The notes under the pieces were generated by a model that made no database searches, was not told where the DNA came from, and saw only the letters and a list, made by a program, of their open reading frames with translations. Below are positions 11,126 to 24,321 of a DNA stretch of 64,000 nt, in pieces (the stretch's first letter is position 1; the number at the start of each line of letters is the position of its first letter). The stretch is from Sutterella massiliensis (GTDB taxonomy: Bacteria > Pseudomonadota > Gammaproteobacteria > Burkholderiales > Burkholderiaceae_F). Location of the stretch: the NCBI RefSeq assembly GCF_016899755.1, contig NZ_JACJJC010000005.1, forward strand, positions 62,001 to 126,000, given 5' to 3'. Position numbers and translations under genes: made by a program.

Positions 11126-11262
11126 GCGCCGGCCGCTTGACGGTCATTGGAGCGGCCGGCGGCGCTCTTTCTCGTAGCGGTTGAGGCGAGCCGCCTCAAC
11201 CGTACCAGCGAAACAGATTCAACGTCCGTTTTTTGTGGCTCGCGTAAGCGTACGAAAAACGG
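11126..11262 (+). other. three successive stem-loops between carbamoyltransferase and arcC
   Basis: A 10-bp GC stem (11128-11137 with 11151-11160), a perfect 10-bp stem with 5-base loop (11178-11187 with 11193-11202) and an 8-bp stem CCGTTTTT/AAAAACGG (11226-11233 with 11255-11262) follow one another. The first is followed by GGCGCTCTTT and could be a terminator. The set may tune the amount of arcC mRNA. Confidence 0.5.
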
Positions 11263-11327
11263 CGAAGGGATCGTCTTGTCTTCAAAAACGGTCGGCCCTT
11301 TAAAATTATTTCAAGGAAATCATCAAA

Positions 11328-12254
11328 ATGCGTCTTGTTATTGCTCTCGGCGGCAACGCCCTTCTGAAGCGCGGCGAACCGATGCTCTGCGAAAACCAGC
11401 GCGCCAACGTTCGCATCGCCTGCCAGCAGATCGCCAAGGCCTATGAAGGAAACCAGCTCGTGATCGCGCACGGCAACGGTCCGCAGGTGGGCCTTCTTGC
11501 GCTGCAGAACAATGCGTACAAGGAAGTGCCGATGTATCCGCTCGACGTGATCGGCGCCGAATCGATCGGCATGATCGGCTACATGATCCAGCAGGAACTC
11601 GTCAACTTCGTGCCGAAGTCCGCCAAGCTCGCTACGGTGCTCACGCAGACCCGCGTCGACCCGAACGACCCGGCCTTCCAGAACCCGACTAAGCCCGTCG
11701 GCCCCGTCTATGAAAAGGAAGAAGCCGAACGTCTCGCCAAGGAACACGGCTGGACGATCGCGCCCGACAACGACAAGTACCGTCGTGTTGTGCCGAGTCC
11801 GGAACCCAAGCAGATCTGGGGTCTTGAACCGCTTCGCACGCTCGCCGAAAAGGGATACATCACGATTTGCTGCGGTGGCGGCGGGATCCCGACCTACTTT
11901 GACGAAAAGGGCAACCTCGTCGGGGCCGAAGCCGTGATCGACAAGGATCTGGCTTCCTCCGTGCTCGCTACGTCGCTCGACGCCGACATGTTCATCATTG
12001 CGACCGACGTTGACGCCGCTTATGTCGACTGGCGTCAGCCCACGCAGAAGAAGATCCGTCAGGCCGATCCGGCTTCGCTGCGCGCCTTCGGCTTTGCCAA
12101 GGGCTCGATGGGTCCGAAGGTTGAAGCTGCCTGCCGATTCGTCGAACAGACGGGCAAGACCGCCGTTATCGGTGCGCTCGACAAGATCGAAGACATCCTT
12201 GCCGGCAAGTCCGGTACCCGCGTTGTCGTCGAAAAGGGCGTTATTTACGAATAA
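11328..12254 (+). CDS. arcC: carbamate kinase
   Basis: Makes ATP and carbamate from carbamoyl phosphate and ADP, the energy-yielding end of arginine, agmatine or ureide fermentation. The 308 residues match the family: [16 protein letters not shown] at the start, AHGNGPQVG, a lid region with the PSPEP loop, CCGGGGIP, and DKDLASS before TDVDAAY. RBS AAGGAA precedes the ATG. No arginine deiminase or ornithine carbamoyltransferase gene is near, so the partner is probably the unusual carbamoyltransferase upstream. The 239-base gap with three hairpins suggests a partly separate control point. A strong terminator follows. Confidence 0.95.
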   Translation: MRLVIALGGNALLKRGEPMLCENQRANVRIACQQIAKAYEGNQLVIAHGNGPQVGLLALQNNAYKEVPMYPLDVIGAESIGMIGYMIQQELVNFVPKSAKLATVLTQTRVDPNDPAFQNPTKPVGPVYEKEEAERLAKEHGWTIAPDNDKYRRVVPSPEPKQIWGLEPLRTLAEKGYITICCGGGGIPTYFDEKGNLVGAEAVIDKDLASSVLATSLDADMFIIATDVDAAYVDWRQPTQKKIRQADPASLRAFGFAKGSMGPKVEAACRFVEQTGKTAVIGALDKIEDILAGKSGTRVVVEKGVIYE

Positions 12255-12303
12255 GCGCTCCGATTGACAGGGTTGTAAGGCAATTTTCTCTCGTTATTCG
12301 AGT

Positions 12304-12338
12304 CGGTCGGCAGCCCGCGCGTTGCCGACCGTTTTTTT
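12304..12338 (+). terminator. rho-independent terminator of arcC
   Basis: Stem CGGTCGGCA/TGCCGACCG with seven T directly behind, 50 bases after the arcC stop. Confidence 0.9.
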
Positions 12339-12564
12339 GAGGTTGTCTGGCGCGGAAAACCTATTTTTCGGCGTTAAAGGCCATTTGGATAATTGGCCTG
12401 AAAAAGCGATTATTTCCAAGGAATAACGAGCAGTTGCAAACAATTTGGTATTTTCATTTGCGGAGAATCGGTGTGAAAATTTTTCGGCGCGCAAAAACAG
12501 CTGCGGAAAACGGTAGGTCGATATCATCACTTTTCCGCGAAATCTTCATTGGCGAGTAAGAACC
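12339..12564 (+). promoter_or_regulatory. promoter region of the AraC-type gene
   Basis: AT-rich and without a gene; with the terminator it fills a 310-base gap. It has a dyad AGGCCA-N10-TGGCCT (12378-12383 and 12394-12399) and a near-palindrome centred on TTCC-AA-GGAA around 12416. Either could bind the regulator encoded just downstream. No clear -10/-35 pair was settled. Confidence 0.35.
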
Positions 12565-13647
12565 ATGGTTGATGCATTCCAATCGTCCGGGGCCATGACC
12601 GGGACGGACGATACGTTTCTGCCGCTCGGCGACAGCATTCTCGCTAGTTGGATCCGCTCCATCTGCCAGACGGTTCGCGGCTACGGGATTACGCCCGAGG
12701 CCGTGATGGAACGCGTGGGGCTCGACGTTTCGCTTCTTTCCGTGCCCGATGCCCGCTTCCCCGCCATGAACGTGCGCCGTTTCTGGGAAGCCATCATTTC
12801 GGGGAGCGGTGACGAACTGATCGGTCTTCGCTGCGGGCAGGAAATGCAGGTGGCAACGATGCACGGCCTGGGGCTTGCGATCGTGACGTCGCACTCGCTC
12901 GCGCAGGTGCTCGACCTCACGGCACGCTACGCCAAGGTGATTTCGACGACGATGGAAATGAGCCTCGCGCACGATGCGTCGGGCTCGACGCTTTATTTGC
13001 GTACGCTCCACGGCTACGAAGCCAAGCATGCGGCACTGATGGCCATGCTCGCTTTCATCCACCGCCAGGCCAATTCGCTTTCGCAGCACAAGGTGACGCC
13101 GCTCGCGGTGCATATTCATCTGCCGCGCACGTCCGAGGCGGACCACCGGCGTTTGGACGAATACTTCGGCTGCCGCGTTGAAACCGACGATCTCGGTCCC
13201 GATTACATTCGTTTCTCCTACGCCGACGTGATGGAGCCCTATGCGGGCGCCAATGCAATGCTGCGTGAAGCCAACGAGCACGTCGTCATGCAGTATCTCA
13301 ACCGCGTGCGGCAGTTCTCGTTTACGGTTCGCGTCGAAGAAGAAATACAGGTGCTTCTCAAGGCGGGCGAAAGCGTTAAGATCGCAGACGTTGCCTCCCG
13401 ACTCAATTTGTCTTCGCGCACGCTGCAGCGGCGGCTCGAAGGCGAGGGGGCGACCTTCGCAGAGCTTCTCGAGAAGCACCGCAAGCAGCTCGCGCACGAC
13501 GCGCTCGCGCACACCGAGCTCAGCATCACCGAAATTGCCTACACGATCGGCTTCTCCGATCCGAGCAATTTCTCCCGCACCTGCTATCGCTGGTTCGGCT
13601 CGTCGCCCGCGGCCTATCGCCGCCGCATTCGGCAGCTGCCGACCTGA
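12565..13647 (+). CDS. AraC-family transcriptional regulator
   Basis: A 360-residue regulator. The first ~250 residues resemble the ligand-sensing domain of the OruR/ArgR-like AraC branch (LGDSILASWIRSICQTVRGYG, then a long alpha-beta region). The C-terminus carries two helix-turn-helix motifs: SVKIADVASRLNLSSRTLQRR and LSITEIAYTIGFSDPSNFSR, ending with the typical SSPAAYRRR. It follows the ureide cassette on the same strand after a terminator, so it has its own promoter. It may control that cassette or itself; the inducer is unknown. The ribosome binding site is weak. Confidence 0.88.
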   Translation: MVDAFQSSGAMTGTDDTFLPLGDSILASWIRSICQTVRGYGITPEAVMERVGLDVSLLSVPDARFPAMNVRRFWEAIISGSGDELIGLRCGQEMQVATMHGLGLAIVTSHSLAQVLDLTARYAKVISTTMEMSLAHDASGSTLYLRTLHGYEAKHAALMAMLAFIHRQANSLSQHKVTPLAVHIHLPRTSEADHRRLDEYFGCRVETDDLGPDYIRFSYADVMEPYAGANAMLREANEHVVMQYLNRVRQFSFTVRVEEEIQVLLKAGESVKIADVASRLNLSSRTLQRRLEGEGATFAELLEKHRKQLAHDALAHTELSITEIAYTIGFSDPSNFSRTCYRWFGSSPAAYRRRIRQLPT

Positions 13648-13686
13648 TGCGACGGAAGTGCTTTTTCTTCATAAAAGGCATTCACC

Positions 13687-14346
13687 ATGGAACCTCTTGC
13701 ATCGACGCTTCATCCGCAGCCTGACGAAAACGGCAATCCCCTTCTGATCGAAGCGCCGAGTGCACCGAGCGACGCAGCCGCGTGGCTCGATCCGGACGCG
13801 AGCGCCACGTATTCAGCAACGCACGGCGGGGCGCTTCCCGCAGCGCTCAACGATGTTGCCTTCACGAGCGAAAAATTCGAAGGCAAGGCTGTGAAGGCCG
13901 CGATGATGCGCCTCGCGAAATTTAGGGAGCCGCCGCTGCCCGTCACGCAGAAGCGCTTTACGAGCGGCCTCGTCGTTGCCGAGCCAGACGGTCGCTTTTG
14001 GGTCGTTCACCCCTCGAACCGCTATGCGGGCGCTGACGCCACTTTTCCGAAGGGACGGCTCGATGCGGGACTGACGCTTGTCGTCAACGCCATGAAGGAA
14101 ACCTGGGAAGAGAGCGGTCTCATCGCCGAGCCCGTCTGCTGGCTCTGCGACATCGACCGCACGAAGACCGTTACGCGCTACTACATGGCGCGCAGAACGG
14201 GCGGCACGCCCAAGAACGTCGGCTGGGAAAGCCAGGCGGTGAGCCTCGTTCCCGCGGAGGCGCTCCTTGAGTTTCTCAACCGGCCCAACGACCGCAAGAT
14301 TCTGCCTTTCCTCGCGCACTGGCGTGCGGCGGCGCAGCGCGGCTGA
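13687..14346 (+). CDS. NUDIX hydrolase family protein
   Basis: 219 residues. A NUDIX fold begins around residue 95 (RFTSGLVVAEPDGRFWVVHP). The NUDIX box is imperfect: GRLDAGLTL replaces the usual G-x5-E start, while the second half KETWEESGL keeps the metal-binding glutamates but has Lys for the common Arg. Such boxes occur in hydrolases of nucleoside or polyphosphate derivatives. The first ~90 residues are a poorly conserved extension. The start lies 39 bases after the AraC stop with AAAGG upstream, so the two may share a transcript. The substrate is not predictable. Confidence 0.75.
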   Translation: MEPLASTLHPQPDENGNPLLIEAPSAPSDAAAWLDPDASATYSATHGGALPAALNDVAFTSEKFEGKAVKAAMMRLAKFREPPLPVTQKRFTSGLVVAEPDGRFWVVHPSNRYAGADATFPKGRLDAGLTLVVNAMKETWEESGLIAEPVCWLCDIDRTKTVTRYYMARRTGGTPKNVGWESQAVSLVPAEALLEFLNRPNDRKILPFLAHWRAAAQRG

Positions 14347-14389
14347 GCATGTGCTGCGGCCATGACGCCCGAAGAAACGCAAAGGAAAA

Positions 14390-14420
14390 CGCCGTCCGAG
14401 TCGAACTCGGGCGGCGCTTT
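14390..14420. terminator. terminator between convergent NUDIX and nitroreductase genes
   Basis: An 11-bp stem with one G-T pair and loop TCGAA (arms 14390-14400 and 14406-14416), followed by TTT on the plus side, lies between converging genes. Confidence 0.65.
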
Positions 14421-14453
14421 CGGCCTTTAGGATTCGGCGTCGGCGTACTCGAA

Positions 14454-15014
14454 TCAGGCGGGGCGGCCCACAGTGAAGAGCACGATCGGTTCCATGTGTT
14501 CAGCGAGCTTCATGCCGTTGCGAAGCGCGTCGTGGTCGAACGACGCACGAACACATCCCGCAAGCCCGAGCGACGTTGCGGCGAGGTAGCAGGCCTGACC
14601 CATCGTACCCGCGTCGACGAAGACGCCTGTCGGGCGCGCATTCTTGGAGCGTTCTCGGTCTGCAACGAAGACGATCGTCACGGGCGCCTTCTTGACGTAC
14701 TCGTACTGGTAGCTAGTCGAAAGTTCGCGCACGTCCTCGGCGGTCGTCTGTTCGAGCGCATTCTTTTCCGGGTCGAAGCGCCAGGCGCCGTCAGCGCGCA
14801 GCACGTAGGCCGTGACGGCGCGCAGGTCGAGCGTCGAAGGCACGGTTCTGCGGCCGTCTTCGCTCGTGATGCCTGCGCACGCCCAAAGGAGCGCCGCGAG
14901 GTCCTTGTCGCAAAGCGCTTCATCCGTGCATTCGCGGTTGGTGCGGCGGCGAGCAAGCGCATCGCCGAGCGTCATCGTGAGCGCCTGCGGTTCGGGCAGC
15001 TGAATAGTCGTCAT
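14454..15014 (-). CDS. nitroreductase-family protein (SagB-like)
   Basis: A compact 186-residue flavoprotein of the nitroreductase superfamily. It has the opening RRTNRECTDEAL that contacts FMN phosphate, the central LLWACAGITSEDGRRTVPS typical of the SagB-type dehydrogenase branch, and the C-terminal ATSLGLAGCVRASFD with IVLFTVGRPA. It probably reduces a small substrate with a nicotinamide cofactor; the physiological substrate is unknown. GGAGG lies well placed before the ATG. The gene is 54 bases behind an unknown gene on the same strand, so the two may form a pair. Confidence 0.85.
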   Translation of the reverse strand: MTTIQLPEPQALTMTLGDALARRRTNRECTDEALCDKDLAALLWACAGITSEDGRRTVPSTLDLRAVTAYVLRADGAWRFDPEKNALEQTTAEDVRELSTSYQYEYVKKAPVTIVFVADRERSKNARPTGVFVDAGTMGQACYLAATSLGLAGCVRASFDHDALRNGMKLAEHMEPIVLFTVGRPA

Positions 15015-15068
15015 GATGAAAATCCTCCGTTCGGTGTGTGTTGAATGGTCGGTGTGATAGGCGGCGTC

Positions 15069-15947
15069 TCAGAGACTGCTTTCCTTCAATAGGCGGGTTT
15101 CGATTTTGCGGCCCTCGACAAGACTCGCGCGGGCGATGTCAAGCCGCCGCTCGAGAATATCCGCGCCTTTCAGCAGCACGCGTGCAAGCGCATCGGCGCG
15201 CTCCGCGCTGGATGCACCTTCGGCCGAGAGGAGCGCGCAGGCGCCGGGCTGAGAAATCGCTTCACCGTAAATTGATCGCCTTGTGCCGCGCGAACGCAGA
15301 GGTGTCGTCTGGTCGAGCGTCGTCTTAAGGCGCAGCACTTTGCCCGCATCTTCAAGCGACAGGGCGCACATGATGTTTTCCGTGCCGTTGCCGGCAAAGA
15401 CGCTTAGAGAAAGCGGTTCAGGCTTTTCGTCGGTGTCCCGATCGGGCAGGGGACTGCTTGCAATGACGAACCAAGGTGTCTCCCGCAGAATGAGTGACTC
15501 GGGGGCGGCGTTGCGCAGCGCTTCGGCGTCGGCAAAGAGATCGATGGCAATCACGACGGGCAGCGCGCCGATGCGAGCGGCAGCCGAGAGCCGCAACGCG
15601 CGGCTCTCGGGGAATGTCTTCCATTGGAAGCCATCGAGTTCGCCGAAAAGGGAAAAGGCGCGAAGGCGATCGATCGCGCTTTCGAGCGAATGTACGCAGA
15701 GGGCTTCGAGTCCGCGCGAGAAAGCGGCGTCGTCGAGAACGAAGTCGGCAAGCGCCGCTTTTTGCCGTTCGCTAAGGCTGGTCTTACAGTCCGCGAGCGA
15801 AACGAGACGCAAAAGCGCACGCAGTGCGTCGCGCGCTGCCGTGTTTCCGAAGTCAAGACCGATGCGTGCGCCGATGCCAAGACAGGCGGGGGCGGCCCGG
15901 CAGGTGCTGGTGCTGGCGGACGTGTTGGCGGCGCAGGACGGGGACAT
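15069..15947 (-). CDS. hypothetical protein, 292 residues
   Basis: I do not recognise a family. Codon choice and the amphipathic alpha-helical pattern look like a real protein. The N-terminus MSPSCAANTSASTSTCRAAP holds several Cys, Ser and Thr, and the middle is rich in Ala/Leu helices. A beta-rich part with ALPVVIAIDLFADAE and TPWFVIASSPLPDRD follows, and then a helical end. No signal peptide or membrane span is seen. The start is chosen at the ATG preceded by GGAGAGAG; the frame stays open 28 codons further upstream. It precedes the nitroreductase gene and is probably co-transcribed with it. Confidence 0.6.
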   Translation of the reverse strand: MSPSCAANTSASTSTCRAAPACLGIGARIGLDFGNTAARDALRALLRLVSLADCKTSLSERQKAALADFVLDDAAFSRGLEALCVHSLESAIDRLRAFSLFGELDGFQWKTFPESRALRLSAAARIGALPVVIAIDLFADAEALRNAAPESLILRETPWFVIASSPLPDRDTDEKPEPLSLSVFAGNGTENIMCALSLEDAGKVLRLKTTLDQTTPLRSRGTRRSIYGEAISQPGACALLSAEGASSAERADALARVLLKGADILERRLDIARASLVEGRKIETRLLKESSL

Positions 15948-16270
15948 TTCTCTCTCTCCGAAGTTTGGGAGCGCACGACGAGCCCGCTGCCCGCTTTCGT
16001 CTCTTACGGTTTGCAAGCAGCACGCGTGCATGCGCGGACATGCTTCGATGCTTTGAAGGAGATTAGTCGTGTGACTGCTATTTCGACTGCGTTCGCGAAT
16101 GACAACAAACAGTCATTGGGCGCCAAGCATCGGCTTGCGGGTCGAGTGATCGGCCGGACTCGAAAACAAATGCAAAAGGCCGTTGCAACTACGGGAAGTC
16201 GCGACAGCCTTCAGTCAGCGGCGAAGTCCCTTGCGGAGGCTTTGCCGAGGCAATCGAGTCGAGCTTTCGG
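15948..16270. other. intergenic stretch, nothing assigned
   Basis: About 320 bases between the unknown gene and the flavoprotein remnant. Open frames cross it on the plus strand, but they also run antisense through the neighbouring gene and look like GC-driven shadows. I see no RNA gene or clear promoter. Confidence 0.3.
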
Positions 16271-16901
16271 TTATTTCGCAGCGAACGCTCTCGCTTCACG
16301 TCCGGCGAGCAGACCGGAGGCGAGCGACGTGGCGTTATGCGCACCTAGTCCCGCATTCGTGATGGCGTTGCCGATTGCGCCGCCCGCACCGTAAAGTCCT
16401 TCACATAAAGTGTGTCGCCGCTCGCCACCTTTTCGATGCGAATGTACCCTGCGTCGTCGACAACAATCTCCGCGCTGAGCTCGCTCTTTGCGCCGTGTGC
16501 CGTACCGATCCAACGACCAACGCGGGCCTTGGTTTCGGTCGCTTTCGACAGCCCCGCTTCTCGAAGCGCCGATTCTGCGGCCGTCCGGACGGCGTCGCTT
16601 GTCACGGTGGCGCCTGAGACGCCGTCGACCTTCGAGGCGCCCGCAGCAAGAATGCGCTCGGCCATCACTCGGCCGATGTCGTGGCCGTAGCCCGGCGTTT
16701 CCGAACCGGTGTCGGCCTCGACTTCAGCGAGCTTGCCGTTTTTGACGGTAATCGTGCCGGTTACGTCGCCGCCGATCCCTTTTGCTGAACCGACAAAACG
16801 CCTTGCGCCACGTCAGCGAACGACGGCGCGACAAGTCCGGCCAAGCCCGCGCTCGCGACTGAGACGGCCCAAGCGGCTTTTTTCAAGAAGTGCCTCTGCA
16901 T
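16271..16901 (-). pseudogene. secreted FMN/FAD flavoprotein (fumarate-reductase-like), degraded
   Basis: Remains of a periplasmic flavocytochrome-c-type reductase. A good ribosome site (AAGGAG) and signal peptide (MQRHFLKKAAWAVSV to PSFA) are present. The frame then slips within GACGTGGCGCAAGGCG, and the FMN-binding domain continues elsewhere: VGSAKGIGGDVTGTITVKNG, then KVDGVSGATVTSDAVR, whose Thr would carry covalent FMN. After TLYVKD a second slip leads straight to the C-terminal tip of the FAD domain, GLYGAGGAIGNAITNAGLGA, with AHNATSLASGLLAGREA. The several-hundred-residue FAD/active-site core is gone. About 210 codons remain of an expected ~600. Confidence 0.82.
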
Positions 16902-18680
<1,779 letters not shown>

Positions 18681-18720
18681 TCTTCGCTTTATAATCACCC
18701 GAGCTGAATAAAGCACGTGC

Positions 18721-18755
18721 GCCCGGGCTTCGCTCTGTCGAAGCCCGGGCGATTT
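18721..18755 (+). terminator. terminator of argG
   Basis: A 12-bp stem, GCCCGGGCTTCG pairing with CGAAGCCCGGGC around a 6-base loop, followed by GATTT, 40 bases past the stop. Confidence 0.7.
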
Positions 18756-18820
18756 GACGTCCGGCCCCCTCAAGCCGCAAGCAACCGACCGGTCGTCGGA
18801 AAGCCCGAAAAGAGTCGACT

Positions 18821-19822
18821 ATGACCTCGAAACACCAAGAAGAACGCCGCGAAACGGCCGAACGCCGTGCCGACATTGAGGCACGCGAAAAGACTTTCTA
18901 CGCCCACGAAGAGGGTGACAGCGTCTACGCGCACGCCGCCGAGCAGACACGACTCTCGGTTCTCGGACTTGCGGTGCTCCTCACGTTCGGGTTCTCCGCC
19001 ATCGAACTCGCGGGCGGCATCTGGGCCAATTCGCTCGCGCTTATCGGCGATGCGGGCCACATGGTGACCGACTCGGCAAGCCTGCTTTTTGCGCTCATCG
19101 CCAACCGCATCGCCGCCAAGGGTGCCGACGAAGTGCACAACTTCGGGCACGGCCGCGTCGAAGTGGTTGCAGCCTTTGTGAACGGTCTCGTCATGCTTTG
19201 CGTCGTCATTTGGCTTTTTGTCGAGGCGTTCGAGCGCATTCAGACGCCGCCCGCTGTTTCGGGCGGCAGCGTCATGATGATCGCCTTTACCGGTCTCGTG
19301 ATCAATCTCGGCGTCGCCTGGTCGCTCTCGCGCGACAAGAAGAACATGAATACGCGTGCGGCGCTCCTGCACGTCATGGGCGACCTCTTGGGGTCGGTTG
19401 CGGCTATTGTGGCGGGCGGCATCATTCTCGCGGGCGGCCCTTCGATCATCGACCCGATTCTTTCGATGTTCGTGGGGGTGATGCTACTGCACGCGACCTA
19501 TTCGATTCTGCGCGACTCGATCCGTGTGCTGCTTGACAGCACCCCCGAGGGCGTCGAGTACGTCGCAGTGGGCGACTTCATCGCTTCGGTGCCCGATGTC
19601 GCGCACGTGCACGATCTGCACGTCTGGACGATGAGTCCGGGGCATGCGGCGCTGCAGTGCCACGTGAAGATTTCGTCTTCGCGGTGCTGGCCGACGATTC
19701 TGAACGAAATCCGCGCGGGGCTGCGCGAACGCTTCGGGATCGACCACGTGACGATTCAGCCCGAGTGGGCGGACAGCGAGCACGGGTGCGCCTGCGCCGA
19801 GCGGGCTTCGCGCGCTCGATAA
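18821..19822 (+). CDS. cation diffusion facilitator (CzcD/ZitB-like metal efflux)
   Basis: A 333-residue inner-membrane exporter of divalent metals, probably zinc, driven by proton exchange. Six membrane segments start near residue 45. The first metal site is DAGHMVTD, with His and Asp four residues apart in segment 2; the second is HVMGD in segment 5. The soluble C-terminal domain has VHDLHVWTMSPG, the ferredoxin-like dimer domain of the family. The tail SEHGCACAE adds Cys and His residues. The N-terminal ~40 residues are charged. It has no operon partner and ends in a short terminator. Confidence 0.92.
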   Translation: MTSKHQEERRETAERRADIEAREKTFYAHEEGDSVYAHAAEQTRLSVLGLAVLLTFGFSAIELAGGIWANSLALIGDAGHMVTDSASLLFALIANRIAAKGADEVHNFGHGRVEVVAAFVNGLVMLCVVIWLFVEAFERIQTPPAVSGGSVMMIAFTGLVINLGVAWSLSRDKKNMNTRAALLHVMGDLLGSVAAIVAGGIILAGGPSIIDPILSMFVGVMLLHATYSILRDSIRVLLDSTPEGVEYVAVGDFIASVPDVAHVHDLHVWTMSPGHAALQCHVKISSSRCWPTILNEIRAGLRERFGIDHVTIQPEWADSEHGCACAERASRAR

Positions 19823-19849
19823 ACGTCTTCATTTCCCGACAGGGCGCTT

Positions 19850-19875
19850 GAGAGCGGTTCGCGCCGCTCTCTTTC
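19850..19875 (+). terminator. terminator of the cation efflux gene
   Basis: 8-bp stem GAGAGCGG/CCGCTCTC with loop TTCGCG, followed by TTT. Confidence 0.65.
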
Positions 19876-20018
19876 GGCGCTCCTCAACTCTGCTCGCGCC
19901 TCTTCAAGCGGGCGGGCGCTTCATCTAAAATAAGCCGAACCGAGATCTGCACCCGAAGCGGATCGCCGATGATGTCGAACGAGAGCGCGCCTCGCGCAAA
20001 ATTACGCTTCGATATCGC

Positions 20019-21759
<1,741 letters not shown>

Positions 21760-21769
21760 TGCGCTCCAA

Positions 21770-21830
21770 GAGCGCTCCGGTCCGTTTGCCGGAGCGCTCG
21801 GGCGCCGGTTCGGGCGCCGGTTCGGGCGCC
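21770..21830 (+). repeat. hairpin plus 12-bp tandem repeat between pyrG and kdsA
   Basis: A perfect 11-bp stem (21770-21780 with 21789-21799) is followed by two and a half copies of GGCGCCGGTTCG (21801-21830). There is no T tract. The tandem units are GC-rich and may vary in number between strains. Confidence 0.6.
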
Positions 21831-21923
21831 GCGGCGCAGCTGCGCCGTTTTGGCGGCCCGAAACCCGTTCAATCAGGGCGTGCCCGAGGCTTTCGGGCCG
21901 CGTCCGCATTCGGAGGGCACCTC

Positions 21924-22778
21924 GTGGAGCTCTGTGGTTTTGAAGTCGGCCTTGATCGGCCGTTTTTTCTCATTGCCGGTCCGTGCGTGATCGAAGGCGA
22001 AGCGATGGCCGTCGACATTGCCGGCGAAATGAAGGCGATTACCGATGCGCTCGGGATTCCCTACATTTTCAAGGCGAGCTTCGACAAGGCCAATCGCACC
22101 TCTGAAAAGGGGTTCCGCGGCCCCGGCATGGAAGAGGGGCTGCGCATTCTCGCCAAGGTTCGCGAGACCGTGGGCGTACCCGTTTTGACGGACGTGCACA
22201 CGGCCGACGAAGTACCCTTTGTCGCCGAGGTGGTCGACGTTCTGCAGACGCCCGCTTTCCTCTGCCGCCAGACGGACTTCATTCACGCCTGCGCCGTTTC
22301 GGGCAAGCCCGTCAACATCAAGAAGGGCCAGTTCCTTGCGCCCGGCGACATGAAGAATGTTGTCGAAAAAGCGCGCGCGGCTGCTGAGCGCGCGGGGCTC
22401 TCGACCGACCGCTTCATGGTCTGCGAGCGCGGTGCGTCGTTCGGCTACGGCAACCTCGTCTCCGACATGCGCTCGCTTGCGATCATGCGCGAGACGAATG
22501 CGCCCGTCGTGTTTGATGCGACGCACTCGGTGCAGCTCCCCGGCGGCAACGGCACTTCTTCGAGCGGCCAGCGCCAGTTTGTACCCGTGCTTGCTCGTGC
22601 GGCGACCGCGACGGGTATTGCGGGCCTCTTCATGGAAACGCATCCGAAGCCCTGCGAGGCCAAGAGTGACGGCCCGAACGTCGTGCCGCTCTCGCGCATG
22701 CGCGAACTCCTCGAAAGTCTTCAGGAAATCGACCGCGTCGTGAAGGTCCGTCCCTTCCTCGAATGCGATTTCGCTTAA
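21924..22778 (+). CDS. kdsA: 3-deoxy-8-phosphooctulonate synthase (KDO-8-P synthase)
   Basis: Condenses arabinose 5-phosphate and phosphoenolpyruvate to KDO-8-phosphate for the lipopolysaccharide core. Conserved blocks include [43 protein letters not shown] and [12 protein letters not shown]. The frame is open 55 codons upstream, but that part is repeat-derived ([10 protein letters not shown]). GTG is chosen as start because GGAGGG lies 7 bases before it and [12 protein letters not shown] is the normal N-terminus. This gives 284 residues, the family length. A strong terminator follows. Confidence 0.95.
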   Translation: MELCGFEVGLDRPFFLIAGPCVIEGEAMAVDIAGEMKAITDALGIPYIFKASFDKANRTSEKGFRGPGMEEGLRILAKVRETVGVPVLTDVHTADEVPFVAEVVDVLQTPAFLCRQTDFIHACAVSGKPVNIKKGQFLAPGDMKNVVEKARAAAERAGLSTDRFMVCERGASFGYGNLVSDMRSLAIMRETNAPVVFDATHSVQLPGGNGTSSSGQRQFVPVLARAATATGIAGLFMETHPKPCEAKSDGPNVVPLSRMRELLESLQEIDRVVKVRPFLECDFA

Positions 22779-22793
22779 GAACAGTCAACTTCC

Positions 22794-22833
22794 CGTCGGG
22801 CGCCCGAAAGCGGACGCCCGACGTCGTTTTTTT
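22794..22833 (+). terminator. rho-independent terminator of kdsA
   Basis: 9-bp stem CGTCGGGCG/CGCCCGACG, then TCG and seven T. Confidence 0.85.
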
Positions 22834-22933
22834 CGTTGTCAACGGCGCCGGCAGCCGCCGGTTCGAGTTCGCCCGCCGAAGCCAAAAACGGCGAGCGGCC
22901 ATCGAACCGAAAAGCGTTGCCGCCCGCGTCTAA

Positions 22934-24244
<1,311 letters not shown>

Positions 24245-24321
24245 TCGGCTTCGCGTCCTTGAGGCGCGTCGTGCTCTTTATAAGTGCGGCGCGCTGAGGA
24301 CAAAAGGACGGCGCATCGGTC

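Noticed and set aside
8827..11199. 790-residue open frame on the minus strand over allE and the carbamoyltransferase
   Set aside because: Antisense to two well-supported genes; no recognisable domain.
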